DNA of 64,000 nucleotides from Spirochaetota bacterium (GTDB taxonomy: Bacteria > Spirochaetota > JAAYUW01 > JAOAHJ01), in the NCBI GenBank assembly GCA_026415295.1, contig JAOAHJ010000010.1:1-64000 (forward strand), read 5' to 3'. Below are positions 62,956 through 64,000 of the stretch, piece by piece (the first letter of the stretch is position 1; every line of letters starts with the position of its first letter). The notes under the pieces were generated by a model, which was given only the letters and a program-made list of their open reading frames with translations, ran no database searches and was not told the DNA's origin. The translations under genes and the position numbers were made by a program.

Positions 62956-64000
62956 TTGCCCTCATTTGATGATAGAATAATTCAAAAAGGAGTCATTTTC
63001 CCAAAAGGTGCTATTGTTTTAGATTCAAATCAAAACTTAAAAAAATTAAACTATATATTAAATGGAAGTTTATCTCTTTTTTTTGAAAATATTTCCAATC
63101 AAGATAAATTTGTTTTTAACTGTTTTTCAAAATCTATACTATTCCCTTCATTACTTTTAACAAACGAACCAAATTTTCTTAAAATTATTGCTAATGAAGA
63201 TGTAACAATAGACTCTTATCCATTCCAATTAAATCCAATTCTATTTTTTAAGCAAAATTCTCCTTTTACAAAAATTTTTATAAAATCAATCTTAATAGAT
63301 TTTAATAATGTTATAAAACAAATAAAATCTTTCATGCAATTATATTTTATGGTTGAAAGACTATTTGATAATTTTCTTATTTTTGTTGGCAACATTAACA
63401 ATTCAATGATTATAATGAGTTTAAGCAATGCAGATAGAACACTATATGAAAAAATAGAAGATTATAAGAGAAAATTTCAAAAAAATGGAGGATTTTTCCC
63501 AAATGATTTCAATATTAATTTTTTTAATCAAGATTTCTCAAGATATTTAGAAAAAAATTATAGTTTTTCAATTGATCACTTAAATTGTGACCCGGAAGGA
63601 ATTTCATTAATGCTTTCTTATTCTAAAATTCCTCAAAATATAATAGATTCTCTATTGTCTTCAAACCCTGATTTTATATACTACCTTTTTAAATCTTTTT
63701 CTAATGATTTAAATTCAATTTTAAAATATATAAAAGAATATTATATCTCTCTTGATAATAAATTAAATCTTCTTTTTTCTGATGAAAATAATCTTTGCAA
63801 TAACATTTATTCCTATATAGAATCAACTTATAAAAAGAATAATGGTATAAAAGAAGATTTTAAAAAATTCATTTCTGAAAATTTTAACAAAATATCATCA
63901 ATGTATAAAAATTATTTCAATATTATTTCACTGCCTTTTGTTCTAAATCAAAAAACAAACTCATTAATTTATTCATCTATTTCAAACTCTTTAGAAAATA
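62956..64000 (+). CDS. cyclic-nucleotide-binding-like protein, cut at the window edge
   Basis: An open frame of at least 348 codons, no stop before the end of the window. Start TTG at 62956; AGGAG at 62944-62948 supports it, 12 bases after the previous stop. Residues 5-75 follow the CNBD pattern (IIQKGVIFPKGAIVLDSN, KLNYILNGSLSLFFEN) but no Gly-Glu/Arg phosphate cassette is seen, so ligand binding is doubtful. The remainder is helical, Asn/Ser/Phe/Lys-rich and unfamiliar. It probably acts with the two-CNBD protein. Confidence 0.75.
   Translation, partial: MPSFDDRIIQKGVIFPKGAIVLDSNQNLKKLNYILNGSLSLFFENISNQDKFVFNCFSKSILFPSLLLTNEPNFLKIIANEDVTIDSYPFQLNPILFFKQNSPFTKIFIKSILIDFNNVIKQIKSFMQLYFMVERLFDNFLIFVGNINNSMIIMSLSNADRTLYEKIEDYKRKFQKNGGFFPNDFNINFFNQDFSRYLEKNYSFSIDHLNCDPEGISLMLSYSKIPQNIIDSLLSSNPDFIYYLFKSFSNDLNSILKYIKEYYISLDNKLNLLFSDENNLCNNIYSYIESTYKKNNGIKEDFKKFISENFNKISSMYKNYFNIISLPFVLNQKTNSLIYSSISNSLEN

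Noticed and set aside
1-64000. CRISPR array, insertion sequence, prophage, tRNA or rRNA
   Set aside because: No regularly spaced repeats, transposase motifs, cloverleaf-like GC-rich segments or rRNA signatures were seen by reading. A tRNA scan would be decisive for weak cases.

Overview
The window is very AT-rich bacterial DNA with almost no high-G+C stretches. TGA is used as a stop codon (for example in fliM and purC), so the standard bacterial code applies. I infer a spirochaete, because the right third carries the spirochaete-type flagellar gene order flgC-fliE-fliF-fliG-fliH-fliI-fliJ-flbB-fliK-flgD-flgE-flbD-motA-motB-fliL-fliM-fliY-fliO, including flbB and flbD. Several Sec and lipoprotein signal peptides and an outer-membrane-barrel-like protein fit a diderm. 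The lineage within the spirochaetes cannot be fixed from this sequence. No tRNA, rRNA, CRISPR array, insertion sequence or prophage was found.

Layout. 0.3-2.3 kb (+): a methyl-accepting chemotaxis protein. 2.4-23.4 kb (-): a barrel-like outer-membrane protein, a large B12-type radical SAM protein, a small lipoprotein, murA, a histidine phosphatase, an rlmM-like rRNA methyltransferase overlapping an asparaginase-II family gene, a periplasmic-binding-domain hybrid histidine kinase, then the housekeeping block dprA-topA-xerC-hslV-hslU (transcribed in that order), a TPR lipoprotein and two small membrane proteins. 23.6-24.2 kb (+): a stand-alone cheB. 24.2-30.2 kb (-): rpsO-pnp-dut-rnj-purC. 30.3-33.7 kb (+): a polysaccharide deacetylase, an RCK potassium channel followed by a separate cyclic-nucleotide-binding protein, and an unknown protein. 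33.7-38.5 kb (-): NFACT/RqcH, tdk, an MlaF-like ABC protein with a broken Walker A, MlaD and a TPR lipoprotein. 38.6-44.3 kb (+): a radical SAM protein, then a four-PAS histidine kinase and a receiver-PP2C phosphatase. 44.5-61.7 kb (+): the flagellar operon. 61.7-64.0 kb (+): two cyclic-nucleotide-binding-fold proteins fused to the operon's end, the second cut by the window edge.

How the parts fit. The flagellar operon builds the rod, MS ring, C ring, export ATPase complex, hook and stator. It starts at flgC without flgB and is preceded by a sigma-28-like promoter. The kinase/phosphatase pair just upstream and the CRP-like proteins just downstream are candidate regulators of motility or of linked behaviour. 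The MCP and CheB belong to chemotaxis. A second sigma-28-like promoter lies in front of the polysaccharide deacetylase, which suggests coordination of envelope or peptidoglycan modification with motility.

Most notable points: the FlgE residue aligned to the spirochaete hook-crosslinking Cys178 is Ser while Lys165 is kept; the MlaF-like ABC protein has Met for the Walker A Lys and no LSGGQ, with no MlaE beside it; the cyclic-nucleotide-binding proteins are translationally coupled to fliO where fliP is expected; the potassium channel is paired with a separate cyclic-nucleotide-binding protein; and the hybrid kinase has a signal peptide coded upstream of any standard start codon.
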